This document shows positions 8,958 to 17,670 of a DNA stretch of 64,000 bases, piece after piece. The stretch comes from Candidatus Neomicrothrix sp. UBA2974 (GTDB lineage Bacteria; Actinomycetota; Acidimicrobiia; Acidimicrobiales; MedAcidi-G1), in assembly GCA_002348705.1 (NCBI GenBank), contig DEAU01000014.1:62001-126000 (forward strand). Reading direction: 5' to 3'. The position numbers and the translations under genes were made by a program. The notes beneath the pieces were generated by a model that saw only the letters and a program-made list of their open reading frames with translations, made no database searches and had not been told where the DNA came from. Position 1 is the stretch's first letter; each line of letters begins with the position of its first letter.

Positions 8958-10138
8958 CAGATAATTGGCAACTCCGGCGGAGCCCGGCGAGACAGCAGTT
9001 CGGGCCCGCCGGCTCGAACGACCAAATTCTCCTCATGAACCATCATCCGGCCCGCGGCCCATGTCAGCCCTGGTTCGAGGGTAAGAACCATGCCCTCCTC
9101 AATCACCGTCCCGTCATCCACTGTGTGCGACGGCCACTCAGTGACCTGCATTCCCAAGCCATGTCCAAGCCGACCCACAGAATTTCCCAACGAACCACCG
9201 GCTTCTAACACATTCGACATGGCCTGCCAGAGGTCACTGGTTGTCGCACCGGGCCGCACCGCTGCCAAGCCAGCTTCGGTCGCGTTCCAGACGACCTGAT
9301 AGGCGCGTCTCGCGTCATCGGCTGCGTGGCCAAACGCTACGTACCGATCAAAATCGCTCGAATAACCATCGTAAGTTGAACCTGTATCAAACATGAGAAG
9401 ATCGCCCGCTTCTATCAGGCGATCCGAAGGCTGCTTGATGATGTCGTCAAAGCCTGGACCTGTTGCACCTACGAGGTAGGGGACGTCGTCAGCGCCCCTC
9501 TCCAATAGGTCAATCTTGAATGCCTGAAACGCTTCTCGTTCGGTCATACCGACCGATAGAAGTCCACCAATGCCCTCAAAGGCTCCGGACACCACGTCGC
9601 AAATATGGGAGACCTTGCCGATCTCCCGATCGGATTTCACCATGCGTAGCCTTCGCACGATGTCGGTTGCATCGACGAAGAAAGCAGGCGTGACTCGGGC
9701 TCGTAAAGCGTCGAGGTCACTCAGCGGCATACGAACGTGCGTCTCATGTCCCATCGGGAGACCGATGCGGACCTCATCACCGGAACCGTCGACCTGTCCT
9801 GCTAAGACCTCCTCGATGGTCTCAACCAGAAGGCACAATCCATCGTCAGCCGGGCGGGGTGCCGGCCAAGTTCGGATGTCATCCACCCATGTTGTTCCCA
9901 TTGCCGAAGCTCCGATGTTGGGAATCACGGCTATCGGACGCCCATCTGCCGGCAAGACTACGAACCACGGTCGGGTCGGACTTTGCCAAAACGGCGTGTG
10001 GAAGCCGGTAAAGTAACGGACTTCCGGTTCAGTGCACACCAGCAGTGCCGCCAGCCCCCGCTCGGCCATCATCGCCTGGGCCCGGGCTGCCCGGGCCTCG
10101 TACTCGGCGTCTGGAAAGCCCCGCTCAGGCGTTCTCAC
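8957..10138 (-). CDS. M24 family metallopeptidase / creatinase-like hydrolase
   Basis: 393 residues with the two-domain pita-bread architecture. An N-terminal creatinase-type domain (about 10-150) contains YFTGFHTPFW. The catalytic domain has metal ligands in LLMFDTGSTYDGYSSDFD (two Asp 11 residues apart), GHGLGMQV (His), TLEPGL (Glu) and HEENLVV (Glu). The family includes Xaa-Pro aminopeptidases, creatinase and ectoine hydrolase (DoeA/EutD). With all five ligands present it should bind two metals and hydrolyse an amide or amidine. It overlaps its neighbours on both sides (GTGA-type junction with the racemase-family gene). The genes around it argue for a small-molecule substrate rather than peptides. 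Confidence 0.9.
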   Translation of the reverse strand: MRTPERGFPDAEYEARAARAQAMMAERGLAALLVCTEPEVRYFTGFHTPFWQSPTRPWFVVLPADGRPIAVIPNIGASAMGTTWVDDIRTWPAPRPADDGLCLLVETIEEVLAGQVDGSGDEVRIGLPMGHETHVRMPLSDLDALRARVTPAFFVDATDIVRRLRMVKSDREIGKVSHICDVVSGAFEGIGGLLSVGMTEREAFQAFKIDLLERGADDVPYLVGATGPGFDDIIKQPSDRLIEAGDLLMFDTGSTYDGYSSDFDRYVAFGHAADDARRAYQVVWNATEAGLAAVRPGATTSDLWQAMSNVLEAGGSLGNSVGRLGHGLGMQVTEWPSHTVDDGTVIEEGMVLTLEPGLTWAAGRMMVHEENLVVRAGGPELLSRRAPPELPII

Positions 10139-10977
10139 CTGGGCTCTCCTACCGGCACACCGTCTAGGTCGAGGTGATAGAGGCGGCCCAGACCCTCAAT
10201 ACGGTCCTGGATCCCGGCTAGGCGCAGCAGGTGCCAGCCGAAGGCGAGGTTGCTGGACACCACCGGCACACCCAACTCGTTCTCTAGCGCACCAGCGACG
10301 CCGAATGCCCTCAAACTGGTGCATGACACGAAAGCAGCTTCCGGACGGCGGCCCGTAGCTTCCTCGGCCGCCCTCACCAGCTGGCGGACCCCGTCGGCCA
10401 CCGTCTCCTCGGTCATCCGGGCCACCGTGGCGTCGCTCTCCTCAAGAAACGATCCTGCAGCCACCACCTCGAGTCCGCGCTCACCAAGTAGGCCGGTGAT
10501 CCCGGAAGTGACTTCGGCGCTGTATGGCGTCACCACGACGACCTGCTGTGCCGATAGTGCTGACAGGGCCGACAGCACGGCTGATATGGGATTGGTGTTG
10601 GGCACATCAGGATGGGCGACTCGCAGGACGCTGGAAACTCGCTCCTCACCAATCAGCGTGGCAGCCGATGTGCAGCCGTAGCCCACTACGTCCAGGCAGA
10701 GCGCCGGCGGCAGCAGTTTCGCCGCCTCCGGGATTCGCTCCTCCATTCCAAGCAGGGTCTCCGGGGTGACCCTGTCCTCCATGGCGATTCGGGTGGCGAA
10801 TGCAGCCACGCCATCTGGCCACAGGCGGCTCAGTTCGGCCTCGACAGTCTGGTCGTTCTCTAGGACTACTAGGCCGACGCGGGCTCGGGCGCCGAACCCA
10901 CTGTCTGTGGAGAACTCGAGGGAAGTCAGGGCACCATTGTCTGGGCGAGCATTAGGCGCATTCTGATAGGTCGTCAC
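10135..10977 (-). CDS. Asp/Glu racemase superfamily protein (maleate isomerase / arylmalonate decarboxylase-like)
   Basis: 280 residues. Two cysteines are placed as in cofactor-independent racemases and isomerases: Cys102 in GYGCTSAA and Cys219 in VSCTSLRA, with VVVTPYS at about 147-153. Both are present, which favours maleate isomerase or racemase chemistry over arylmalonate decarboxylase, which keeps only one. EutA of ectoine catabolism belongs to the same superfamily, and a DoeA-like M24 enzyme is encoded next door. However, no ectoine deacetylase, EutB or EutC is seen nearby, so I do not assign that pathway. Starts overlapping the PhyH-like stop by four bases. Confidence 0.84.
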   Translation of the reverse strand: MTTYQNAPNARPDNGALTSLEFSTDSGFGARARVGLVVLENDQTVEAELSRLWPDGVAAFATRIAMEDRVTPETLLGMEERIPEAAKLLPPALCLDVVGYGCTSAATLIGEERVSSVLRVAHPDVPNTNPISAVLSALSALSAQQVVVVTPYSAEVTSGITGLLGERGLEVVAAGSFLEESDATVARMTEETVADGVRQLVRAAEEATGRRPEAAFVSCTSLRAFGVAGALENELGVPVVSSNLAFGWHLLRLAGIQDRIEGLGRLYHLDLDGVPVGEPR

Positions 10978-11840
10978 GTAGGCACTCCCCGAGCCTGCTG
11001 GTCAAAGAACGATGCCGTCTCGGGTACCTCTGCGATCGGCATCTCGTACTCCACGCAACGAATCCGGCCTGTCGCGACACCTCTGACTAGTTCACCTTCG
11101 TTCGCGCTTGGAAGGTGGTTGGGGTGAAGGATTCGGCTGTCCTCAGACCGATAGCTGAAAATCGACAGGGTTCGCGACACCTCGGTCAGGTTTGGCCCCG
11201 ATCCGTGGACGAGACGGGTGTGCATCAGGCACGCCGTGCCAGCCGGACCGTAGCAGTCCACTGAATCACCAAGCCCGGCCAGGTCCCCTTCGGCGATGGT
11301 GCCGGTGAATATCCCATCCTGCCAGTGATCAAAGATTGCCCCGCGGTGCGTGCCCGGCACTACTTCCAACGGCCCGTTCTCCGGCGTAACGTCGTCCACG
11401 AACAGCAGTACAGCCAACATGTCATCATTGGTATGAGCCTCGTAGGCAAAGTCCTGGTGGAACCGGATCTCGGTGGCTGTACCGGGCTGTTTGCAGTTGG
11501 TCTTCACGTTGTTGACCACGATGTTCGGGCCGATCACCTGTGCGGCTGCGTCGACCAGTGGACTGTCACGCATGACCCGCAGGTGGGCCTGGCACACCTC
11601 CTGGGGGGACGCCACTCGTCGCAGAGCCGGAAGGTCAACAGAATGGCCGGGCTGAACGTCAAACCGAGGGCGGTGGTCCATCGTCTCTCCCCATGGACCG
11701 CTATGACCGCGACTCTCCTCAACCCAGCCTGCAACCGCCGCACGCAGGTCCACCAGATCGTTCGCTGACACGGCATCAGCCATCATCACGTAGCCGTCCC
11801 GCCAGAAGGCGTCTACCTGCTCTTTGCTCAATGGTCCCAT
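10974..11840 (-). CDS. Phytanoyl-CoA dioxygenase (PhyH) family oxygenase
   Basis: About 288 residues from ATG 11840. The N-terminus LSKEQVDAFWRDGYVMMADAV is typical of the family. The iron ligands are HQD in RFHQDFAYEAH and His in RLVHGSGPN, with a downstream Arg in VSRTLSIFSY for 2-oxoglutarate. PhyH-family enzymes hydroxylate acyl-CoAs, ectoine, alkaloids and other small molecules. A GTG at 11879, preceded by GGAG with six-base spacing, is a possible alternative start that would overlap the upstream gene by 14 bases. Longer frames up to 12062 run through the neighbour in another frame. Second of the three oxygenase-type genes in this operon. Confidence 0.88.
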   Translation of the reverse strand: MGPLSKEQVDAFWRDGYVMMADAVSANDLVDLRAAVAGWVEESRGHSGPWGETMDHRPRFDVQPGHSVDLPALRRVASPQEVCQAHLRVMRDSPLVDAAAQVIGPNIVVNNVKTNCKQPGTATEIRFHQDFAYEAHTNDDMLAVLLFVDDVTPENGPLEVVPGTHRGAIFDHWQDGIFTGTIAEGDLAGLGDSVDCYGPAGTACLMHTRLVHGSGPNLTEVSRTLSIFSYRSEDSRILHPNHLPSANEGELVRGVATGRIRCVEYEMPIAEVPETASFFDQQARGVPT

Positions 11841-11865
11841 CAGCGCGAGTCTGCCTTGCGTACCG

Positions 11866-12927
11866 TCAGATGTGGTCACCCCGCGCTCCGTTGATTCCGC
11901 TGCGGGGCTCGTGTTCGTAATGTTCGATGGGTGGCGGCTCGGTGCGCATTTCACGGATAGTCCGCTGGATGTCTGCCACTGCGTGCTCGAGAAGGCCAGC
12001 AGCCGTTGCCTGGTCGATTCCATAAGGAACTGTGGCGAGAAGGTCCTCGAGGCGTCCCACACCCCGCCAAGCAGCGTGCCGAACCCATTCGGTTGGTAAG
12101 ACAGCTGGATCGTCTACGCCAACCAGATCCTGCGAGCGGGACTGGTCATCCCGGGAACGGTCAAGAGCTACGTAGCCGTTGACCATAGTGATTCGTTCGG
12201 CCGCCTCGGTCAGCGGCCCACCACGGTGGACAACCATGTTTCCGTGTATGGCGACCGCCCACCCCGGCCCACCGAAGTCGGGGGCCATCACCCTGTCGGC
12301 AGGTGGCCTCTCCCCGCTCGCTGCCAACTCAGCTGCCTCAGTCTTCGTTCCGAGAAAGACTTCAAATCTTCCACCCGGCAAGGTCCGCGGATCGGTTACC
12401 GGCATGACATAGTCGAGTGGCAACGTGTCATGGTGCCATTTGTCCACAGCTTCGCCGACTCTGGTTGGCTCGTAGTTGAGATGCCCAAGGTGGACCGGCA
12501 TGGAGTGTGGTGCCACTTCTGTTCGGTAGATAGACGACAGAAGCTCAGTGACTTCGGGCGCCAGACACAGGGCACGCAGCCATCGGGAACGGTGGCAGCC
12601 GCCACGCACCATGTTGTCGATCCGTTCCCGAGCCCGGGCCCCGTATGGACGGAGGCGGCGAGCCACGTCCAGAAGGATTGCCGCACCCTCGTCGGAGAGC
12701 ACTTTGAACGGTGATGAGAAGGCAACCGGGCTAGCCGTTGGGGCGATGTCGTCCTCCTCGTAGCCGAGGTCGGCCAGCATCACCACGTCTTCGGGTGGCT
12801 GGGGATCGAGGTGTAGAGACGGGTCAAAGGTCGGTTCGTTCTCAAACCATTCGTAGCCCGGTGGCTGGACCTCCGGAAACGCCAGTGGAAGGCGGGTCTG
12901 GTCCACGCTTGTGTTCAATTCACTCAT
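11866..12927 (-). CDS. Probable Fe(II)/2-oxoglutarate-type oxygenase, unassigned family
   Basis: 353 residues, not a family I can name with certainty. A double-stranded beta-helix pattern is visible. HHDT in DKWHHDTLPLDYV supplies an HxD pair, FEVFLG follows, then HGNMVVHRGGP provides a candidate third His. ITMVNGYVAL, with an Arg just upstream, is suited to 2-oxoglutarate. The N-terminal ~85 residues are Pro/Asp/Glu-rich and may form a separate lid. The C-terminal ~60 residues look helical. It lies 5 bp downstream of the flavoprotein gene and 25 bp before the PhyH-like gene, so it belongs to the same operon. It could be an inactive homologue, but the metal triad appears complete. Confidence 0.75.
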   Translation of the reverse strand: MSELNTSVDQTRLPLAFPEVQPPGYEWFENEPTFDPSLHLDPQPPEDVVMLADLGYEEDDIAPTASPVAFSSPFKVLSDEGAAILLDVARRLRPYGARARERIDNMVRGGCHRSRWLRALCLAPEVTELLSSIYRTEVAPHSMPVHLGHLNYEPTRVGEAVDKWHHDTLPLDYVMPVTDPRTLPGGRFEVFLGTKTEAAELAASGERPPADRVMAPDFGGPGWAVAIHGNMVVHRGGPLTEAAERITMVNGYVALDRSRDDQSRSQDLVGVDDPAVLPTEWVRHAAWRGVGRLEDLLATVPYGIDQATAAGLLEHAVADIQRTIREMRTEPPPIEHYEHEPRSGINGARGDHI

Positions 12928-12932
12928 CGTGG

Positions 12933-14987
12933 TTACAGGTACTGGAGGAGTCGTCGGGCATCGAGTAGGGCTGAGGCGACGTCACGGCTCGCCACGCAGT
13001 CGCCGATGCGGTACACGAGCGGTCCCGTATTATCCAAGAAGACTGGCTGAGGACTCCCGGCGGCGAGGGCGGCCAGGTCTGAGACGCCGTCATTGGTCGA
13101 TTTCAGTCTCAACGCTCGGAACAACGCATCCTCGGGAACCACGCCGTGTTCTACCACCACTGCGTCAACGATGCGTTCCACCTCAACCCGGGTGTATTCG
13201 TTGCGCAGAACCACCCGGAGCGCTTCATCCTCGGATTGTCCAGTCCGCTCGACCTGAACCAGTCTGTGGTCCGGCGTCATTGTCACCGCTCCGCCGTAGA
13301 GCATCCGTAGGTACGTCGGACCGAGTGGCGTGGCCAAATCAAGCCCGATGTGGCGGTCCGGTGTCGCAACTTCGAGGTCTTCCAACCCGACTTCAACCAG
13401 GTGTTCGACGACAGCGAGACCCCGCTCTGCACCATGATCATCAAATACCAGCACCCGTCCGAACGGCCGCACGTGGCCGCCGAGGACGTCCCACGACGAA
13501 TAGACAAGATCCGCTCCCTCGTCCAACACCCAAGACGGGTCAGGCCCTCCGCCGGTGGCCACCACAACTACGTCAGGCTCCTCGCTCCATACTTCGTCAA
13601 CACCCACCGGCGTGGCCAGTCGGACGTCCACTGCGAGATATCGAACCTCACCGACTAGCCAGTCGATGAGGCCGGCGACTTCCCGCTGTCGTTCCGCTGC
13701 CCGTGCCATCAGCGCCAACTGTCCGCCTAGCCTGTTCTGGGCTTCGAACAGGACAACCTCATGACCGCGTTCGGCACACGTCCGAGCCGCTTCCAGACCC
13801 GCCGGGCCTCCGCCCACCACCACCACCCGCCGTTTCGGGTCCTCGGACCGGGTCACCAACTGCGGCACAGTCGTCTCCCGCCCGGTCGCCGGGTTCTGGA
13901 TGCACACCGAGTCGAGGCCAAGGTGTAACCGGTTGATACAGAGTGATGCGCCCACGCAAACCCTTATCCGGTCGGCCTCACCGCGGGCGAGTTTTGAAAC
14001 CAAATGTGGATCGGCGAAGTGAGCACGGGTCATGCCGACTAAGTCCACGACACCGGATTCCACGGCGTGGCGAGCCGTGGCTACATCGGTCACCCGGGTT
14101 GCGTGCAGAATTGGCACCTCGGTGGCTGCACGCACCGCCGCAACTACCGTCAGATACGGGGCCAGTGGCGTACCCGCCGGTGGGATGGCCTTCGACAGAC
14201 CATCGTCGGTGGCCAAAGATGGTCCGGCCACGTTCAAAAAGTCGATAAGTCCCGACTCGGCGAGACTCACAGCGATTGCGCAGCAGTCGTCGGCTGTCAG
14301 TCCTCCCGGCTGATCCTCGGTGCCGAGCATGCGAAGGCCGACCCGTAACCGTCCGTCTGCGGTCTTCTGGACCGCTTCTAGCACCTCGAACGTCAGCCTC
14401 AGCCGATTCTCCAGCGAGCCCCCGTAGTTGTCGGTGCGGCGATTCACCAAGGGTGACCAGAACTGGTCCAGTAGGTGGCTGGTGGCGAGAAGTTCGATCC
14501 CGTCAAGCCCGGCGTCGACGGCTCTACGGGTGGCCATCGCGAAATCGGCCACTACCCGCTCTAGGTCGGCCGGCTCAGCCTCCTTGGGCCAAAAACGGTG
14601 CATGGGCTCGCGCACCGGCGACGGGGCAATTGTGGGTAGCCAGGCGCCGTCATTAGAAACGTTACGGCGCCCCATGTGGGTGAGTTGGCACATTATGGCC
14701 GCGCCGTGGCCATGGATTCGCTCCACCATGACAGCCAACGGATCTATTACGGCGTCGGTGGCGAACGACAATTGGCCCCAAAGCGATGCTGAGTCGATCG
14801 ACACATTCGACGAGCCGCCGATCATGGTGAGCCCGATCCCGCCTAGGGCCTTCTCTTCGTGATAGCGGACATAACGGTCACTGGGAGTGCCATCAACGTT
14901 GTAACCCGGCGAATGACTGCTGGAGAACACCCGGTTCCGTAGACGTAGGCCGGCGAGGTCGAACGGTTCGAGAAGAGGGTCGTTCAA
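12933..14987 (-). CDS. NADH:flavin oxidoreductase, trimethylamine/N-methylproline dehydrogenase-like (FMN, Fe-S, FAD/NAD domains)
   Basis: 684 residues in three parts: an Old Yellow Enzyme TIM barrel (about 1-340), an iron-sulfur segment and a C-terminal FAD/NAD-binding domain with VVVGGGPAG at 389-397. The Fe-S segment reads C344, A347, C350, C362. In trimethylamine dehydrogenase the pattern is C-x2-C-x2-C-x12-C, so the second Cys is an Ala here. I recall this in dimethylglycine/stachydrine demethylase-like members (DgcA, StcD), but could not check. The expected reaction is oxidative N-demethylation or an enoate-type reduction. First gene of the six-gene operon to 8004. It sets the likely theme of N-methylated compound breakdown (inference). 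Confidence 0.88.
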   Translation of the reverse strand: MNDPLLEPFDLAGLRLRNRVFSSSHSPGYNVDGTPSDRYVRYHEEKALGGIGLTMIGGSSNVSIDSASLWGQLSFATDAVIDPLAVMVERIHGHGAAIMCQLTHMGRRNVSNDGAWLPTIAPSPVREPMHRFWPKEAEPADLERVVADFAMATRRAVDAGLDGIELLATSHLLDQFWSPLVNRRTDNYGGSLENRLRLTFEVLEAVQKTADGRLRVGLRMLGTEDQPGGLTADDCCAIAVSLAESGLIDFLNVAGPSLATDDGLSKAIPPAGTPLAPYLTVVAAVRAATEVPILHATRVTDVATARHAVESGVVDLVGMTRAHFADPHLVSKLARGEADRIRVCVGASLCINRLHLGLDSVCIQNPATGRETTVPQLVTRSEDPKRRVVVVGGGPAGLEAARTCAERGHEVVLFEAQNRLGGQLALMARAAERQREVAGLIDWLVGEVRYLAVDVRLATPVGVDEVWSEEPDVVVVATGGGPDPSWVLDEGADLVYSSWDVLGGHVRPFGRVLVFDDHGAERGLAVVEHLVEVGLEDLEVATPDRHIGLDLATPLGPTYLRMLYGGAVTMTPDHRLVQVERTGQSEDEALRVVLRNEYTRVEVERIVDAVVVEHGVVPEDALFRALRLKSTNDGVSDLAALAAGSPQPVFLDNTGPLVYRIGDCVASRDVASALLDARRLLQYL

Positions 14988-15125
14988 ACCATTCTCCGCT
15001 CAGACGGGATGCGTTCCGGGAGCCGCTGCCTCAGACAAGTGTCTGATACAGCAGCACCAGCGGTGGTCGCGCGGACGTAGGTCCGGAGACTTGGCAAGGC
15101 CCGCGAGTTCAGCCGCACGAACCTT

Positions 15126-15758
15126 CTACCCAACTGTTTCTGGTTCTCGGCCGATCCCTAGATGCCTGAGGACAGCCAGAACGCATGTCTCCAGAGGTTC
15201 AGAGGCATCCAAATGGAGGTCAGGCTCGGCTGGCTCCTCGTATGGGGCGGAAACCCCACTGAACTCTGGAATTTCGCCGGTCCTAGCGCGGGCGTAGAGC
15301 CCTTTCACATCTCTCTCCTCACAGGTCTCGAGCGAAGCGTCAACGAACACCTCGGAGAACGTTCCTGCTGGGTGAAGGGCCCGGACAGTTGAACGATCGG
15401 CCCGATATGGAGAGATGAACGCTGAGATGACGACGAGGCCCGCATCTTGGAAGAGTCGACAGACTTCACCCACTCGCCGGATGTTCTCGGTGCGATCCTC
15501 GGGCGAAAATCCCAAGTCGCGATTGAGAGCCAAACGAACGTTGTCGCCGTCGAGGACGTAGGCGGCGATTCCCCTATCGACTAGTGCCGCTTCTACCGAG
15601 TAGGCGATACTCGACTTGCCCGACCCCGACAGTCCAGTTAGCCAGACGGTATGACCTGCATGGCCGGTGACAAGGGCTCGTCGCTCGGAACCAACTTGGC
15701 CGTCGGTTCGAGTGAGGTTCCGATTCCCACCAGATGCAGGGAGGACTCCGTCAGACAT
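15126..15758 (-). CDS. cysC: Adenylylsulfate kinase (stand-alone APS kinase)
   Basis: 210 residues. The Walker A GLSGSGKSS is at 42-50, followed by LDGDNVRLALNRDLGF and the family signature around FISPYRADR. It phosphorylates APS to PAPS with ATP. The N-terminal ~30 residues before the core are extra and polar. The start overlaps the cysNC stop by eight bases, so it is translated from the same mRNA. This is the second APS kinase in the operon, because the preceding gene already carries a C-terminal APS kinase domain. Both copies keep an intact P-loop and the FSPEDR/FSSQDR substrate-binding region. Confidence 0.93.
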   Translation of the reverse strand: MSDGVLPASGGNRNLTRTDGQVGSERRALVTGHAGHTVWLTGLSGSGKSSIAYSVEAALVDRGIAAYVLDGDNVRLALNRDLGFSPEDRTENIRRVGEVCRLFQDAGLVVISAFISPYRADRSTVRALHPAGTFSEVFVDASLETCEERDVKGLYARARTGEIPEFSGVSAPYEEPAEPDLHLDASEPLETCVLAVLRHLGIGREPETVG

Positions 15759-17670
15759 CGATCACTCCGCGCTCGACGAGCAGTTTGAGAATGGCGTCGA
15801 CGCACTCATCGACACTCTGGACTGACGCATCGAGCCGTAACTCCATATCGGTCGGCTGTTCGTAGTCCGACGAGACTCCTGGAAAGTTCGGAATCTCGCC
15901 TCGGTCCGCAGCCTCGTAATGGCCGTTCGGGTCCCGCTGGCGGCATACGTCGAGTGGGGTGTCTACGAATACTTCCAGAAATCGGTGTCCGCCAATGAGT
16001 TCCCGAGCCCTATCCCGCACCTCAACCTCGGGAGCGACGAGCGCTGCAATTGCGATCAGGCCTTGCCGGTTAGCGAGTAGAGCTACTTCGGCCACACGGC
16101 GAAGGTTCTCGGAACGGTCTTGGGAACTGAAGCCAAGGTCTCGGCTAATCCCAAGTCGAACATTCTCTCCATCAAGACGGACCGTCGTGCGTCCCAGGTC
16201 GAACAGGCGACGCTCCAGAGCGGCGGCGATAGTTGACTTTCCGGCAGCAGTTAGGCCTGTCAGAAGAACAGTGCACGGCCGTTGACCGAGACGGGCAACC
16301 CTCTCCTCGGGAGTGATTTCGGAGCGATAGCGGACCAGTCCACCATCAGGTTCACGATCCCACCCCGAGGTGGCGCCAAGGATCATTCCTGCGGCCACCG
16401 TAGCGTTGGTCATGCGGTCTACGAGAACGAAGGAACCGGTCTGGCGTCCCTCGCTGTAGGGGTCGAAAAGCAGGGCCCGCTCGGCCACCAACGTGCAGCA
16501 CGCGATGTCATTCAGCGCTAGCGCATCGGCCGAGACTTCCTCACCACTGTTGACATCGATCCTGTGGTGTATGGCTGCCAATGAGGCGTCGACCTCGCCT
16601 CCGATTGAGCGCAGGATGAGGCGCCGGCCCGGTTTGACCGGGTCAGCGGCCATCCATACCAGGGTGGCGTTGACATCATGAGCCCGCGCAGGATGATGGT
16701 CGACACCGACGAGCAGGTCACCGCGGCTCACATCAATCTCGTCGGCAAGCGTGATGGTTACAGCGTCGCCGGGTTGGGCCTCGTCGAGATCACCGTCGAA
16801 GGTAACAATTCGTTCAACCGTAGATCTGACCGCCGATGGAAGAGCGACGACTTCGTCACCTAGGCGAAGCTTTCCGGCGGCAATAGTTCCGGCGAATCCT
16901 CGGAAGTCGAGGTCTGGCCGAACGACCAGTTGGACGGGAAACCGCAGCCAATCGAGATCAAGTGACTCAGATACGTCGACGGTCTCCAGGTATTCCATGA
17001 GGGGCGGCCCGTCGTGCCAGCTGAGGTGTGAGCTTCTATCCACCACATTGTCGCCGTGGAGGGCGGATATGGGCATGTAGTGGGCATCAACCACGCCGAG
17101 ACCGGAGGCAAAGGTCTGATGCTCGGCCGCCACCTCGTCGAACCGGTCCTGCGACCAGCCCACTAGGTCCATCTTGTTTATGGCCACGACCAGGTTTTGG
17201 ATTCCCAGAAGATGGGCGATGAGTGTGTGTCGACGGGTCTGATCGAGGACTCCGTTTCGGGCATCGACCAGAACAACTGCGAGTTGGCAGTTGGAAGCGC
17301 CCGTCACCATATTTCGGGTGTACTGCTCGTGTCCGGGAGTGTCAGCGACGATGAACTTTCGTCTGGAAGTTGAGAAATAGCGGTAAGCCACATCAATGGT
17401 GATGCCCTGCTCGCGTTCCGCCTTCAAACCATCCATGAGAAGGGCTAGGTCCAGACCATCACCGGCCGACCCCATCGTCGTTGAGTCCGCTTCCAAACTC
17501 GCCAGTTGGTCTTCGTAAATCATCGCCGAATCGTGGAGGAGGCGACCGATGAGTGTCGACTTGCCGTCGTCCACGCTGCCACACGTCAACAGCCTCAGGA
17601 GATCCTTTCGTTCGTGCTCAGCTAGATAGGCATCAATATCTGTGGCAATGAGCTCGGAGGCGTGGGACAT
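15751..17670 (-). CDS. cysNC: Bifunctional sulfate adenylyltransferase subunit 1 / adenylylsulfate kinase
   Basis: 639 residues. The N-terminal GTPase domain has the P-loop GSVDDGKST at 31-39, DTPGHEQYTRNM (G3) and NKMDL (G4), followed by EF-Tu-like beta-barrel domains to about 450. A full APS kinase domain (P-loop at 472-480) occupies residues 470-639. CysN drives ATP sulfurylase with GTP hydrolysis in complex with CysD; the fused kinase then makes PAPS. The fusion is common in actinobacteria and some proteobacteria. Start and stop overlap the neighbours (cysD stop at 17670, cysC start at 15758), a fully coupled operon. Confidence 0.95.
   Translation of the reverse strand: MSHASELIATDIDAYLAEHERKDLLRLLTCGSVDDGKSTLIGRLLHDSAMIYEDQLASLEADSTTMGSAGDGLDLALLMDGLKAEREQGITIDVAYRYFSTSRRKFIVADTPGHEQYTRNMVTGASNCQLAVVLVDARNGVLDQTRRHTLIAHLLGIQNLVVAINKMDLVGWSQDRFDEVAAEHQTFASGLGVVDAHYMPISALHGDNVVDRSSHLSWHDGPPLMEYLETVDVSESLDLDWLRFPVQLVVRPDLDFRGFAGTIAAGKLRLGDEVVALPSAVRSTVERIVTFDGDLDEAQPGDAVTITLADEIDVSRGDLLVGVDHHPARAHDVNATLVWMAADPVKPGRRLILRSIGGEVDASLAAIHHRIDVNSGEEVSADALALNDIACCTLVAERALLFDPYSEGRQTGSFVLVDRMTNATVAAGMILGATSGWDREPDGGLVRYRSEITPEERVARLGQRPCTVLLTGLTAAGKSTIAAALERRLFDLGRTTVRLDGENVRLGISRDLGFSSQDRSENLRRVAEVALLANRQGLIAIAALVAPEVEVRDRARELIGGHRFLEVFVDTPLDVCRQRDPNGHYEAADRGEIPNFPGVSSDYEQPTDMELRLDASVQSVDECVDAILKLLVERGVIDV

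Noticed and set aside
8957..10977. Ectoine-utilisation pair (EutA/EutD)
   Set aside because: The superfamilies match, but no EutB, EutC or deacetylase lies within the operon, and the neighbouring oxygenases are not part of that pathway; kept only as a hypothesis.
12911..13669. 252-residue plus-strand frame rich in Arg and Pro
   Set aside because: Antisense to the TMADH-like flavoprotein, with typical shadow composition.
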